A DNA stretch of 42,249 nt. Origin: Lachnospiraceae bacterium (lineage in GTDB: Bacteria; Bacillota; Clostridia; Lachnospirales; Lachnospiraceae). Both the position numbers and the translations under genes were made by a program. Of the stretch, positions 41,773-42,249 are shown piece after piece; position 1 is the stretch's first letter, and every line of letters starts with the position of its first letter. The notes below the pieces were generated by a model, which searched no databases, was not told the origin of the DNA, and saw nothing but the letters and a program-made list of their open reading frames with translations. The stretch spans positions 1-42,249 of the forward strand of contig VSOB01000025.1 in NCBI GenBank assembly GCA_009774625.1, in the 5' to 3' direction.

Positions 41773-42249
41773 TCACACTTTTTCGGTCACGGAATCACCC
41801 AAAGAAAGGCAAATCCAGCGGTTGCGCCCCTTTTCCCCGGACTTCAAAAGTCCCCACTTCCCGATCTTCCCGGTGCTGCTGATCTGCCCATCAGCTTCAT
41901 CAACAATGGTGAAAACTCCCTTGCCCGTGAAACCGTCCTTCTGGTAGTTCGTTCCTGCGCCCTTGCGGATATACAGATCAGGGATTTTCACCCGCACCTT
42001 GTAAGGGAATTTTGCCGGGACTTCCGGCTCTGCTGCCGTCCCGGTGATTTTGTCCAGAATGTTCAGGATTTTTTCACCGTACTTTGCACCAGCCGCCCAT
42101 CCTTTACCGTGCGGGTTCTCCTGAATCCCCAACCACTCCACAAATTCAGCCGAACCACGGGAAACATATTTGAACCGGGGATCAATGCACCCGTTCACCA
42201 GCGGATCAGAATTTGCATAGGCTTTCAGGTGCTGAATCTGCGCCCTGAT
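41773..42249 (-). CDS. cell-wall hydrolase, C-terminal part (phage-like endolysin; runs off window)
   Basis: About 158 codons up to the window edge. The first part (QIQHLKAYANSDPL, CIDPRFKYVSRGSAEFVEWL) and LGIQENPHGKGWA resemble the end of a glucosaminidase or amidase catalytic domain in phage and prophage lysins. The C-terminal 75 residues (PYKVRVKIPDLYIRKGAGT) look like an SH3-type wall-binding domain. The catalytic residues are outside the window, so amidase or glucosaminidase cannot be decided. It suggests a prophage or prophage remnant to the right. Confidence 0.7.
   Translation of the reverse strand: MRAQIQHLKAYANSDPLVNGCIDPRFKYVSRGSAEFVEWLGIQENPHGKGWAAGAKYGEKILNILDKITGTAAEPEVPAKFPYKVRVKIPDLYIRKGAGTNYQKDGFTGKGVFTIVDEADGQISSTGKIGKWGLLKSGEKGRNRWICLSLGDSVTEKV

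Noticed and set aside
1..42249. CRISPR array, rRNA or tRNA genes, defence island
   Set aside because: No regularly spaced repeats, conserved RNA gene signatures, or known defence genes were seen.

Overview
The window is a chromosomal segment of a spore-forming, low-to-moderate GC Bacillota, most likely a Lachnospiraceae-type Clostridium relative. The clues are spoIVA with a SigE-type promoter, the ylxM-ffh-rpsP-khpA-rimM-trmD-rplS order, FliK-like and FlhB-like genes beside rnhB, a DUF512 radical-SAM gene beside der, and AGGAGG-type ribosome binding sites almost everywhere. The genus cannot be fixed from this sequence alone.

Region 1 (1-7,000) is read on the minus strand: the N-terminal 510 codons of leuS, a secreted BspA/LRR-like protein, a 545-residue membrane protein of unknown function, and an EF-G paralog whose G4 motif is not canonical. 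Region 2 (7,100-10,140) is read on the plus strand: tyrA and aroA of aromatic amino acid synthesis, then a secreted YHYH-domain protein. Region 3 (10,259-18,325, minus) holds DUF512, der, plsY, gpsA, a MoxR ATPase with a VWA partner, and spoIVA. The first four genes form an operon with a promoter that overlaps the divergent prs promoter. spoIVA has its own mother-cell promoter.

Region 4 (18,454-25,900) contains prs (plus), then on the minus strand a response regulator, a large histidine kinase and a PfkB-type sugar kinase whose start lies inside the kinase gene, plus pgeF, yraN and an flhB-like gene. Region 5 (25,880-34,667, minus) is the SRP/ribosome cluster: ylxM, ffh, rpsP, khpA, rimM, trmD, rplS, then signal peptidase, rbgA, signal peptidase, rnhB and a FliK-like protein. 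It joins protein targeting and secretion (Ffh, two LepB) to ribosome assembly (RimM, TrmD, L19, S16, RbgA).

Region 6 (34,700-42,249) is accessory and decayed. A 0.7-kb internally deleted IS3-family element lies just upstream of ylxM, and its end appears to supply the -35 box of the ylxM-ffh promoter. Beyond it are a cytidylate-kinase-like gene overlapping a MATE exporter gene by ATGA, an epimerase gene with two compensating homopolymer frameshifts, a DUF4342 gene, a TetR regulator with a six-helix membrane protein, a degraded cupin/flavodoxin gene, and the end of a phage-like cell-wall hydrolase.

No rRNA, tRNA, CRISPR array or T-box was seen. I found no clear new multi-gene defence or biosynthetic system. 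The most unusual points are the IS-derived promoter, the EF-G paralog's G4 motif, the flagellar-export-like pair inside the rnhB operon, the coupling of histidine kinase and sugar kinase, and the 19-bp perfect inverted repeat near 38.9 kb.
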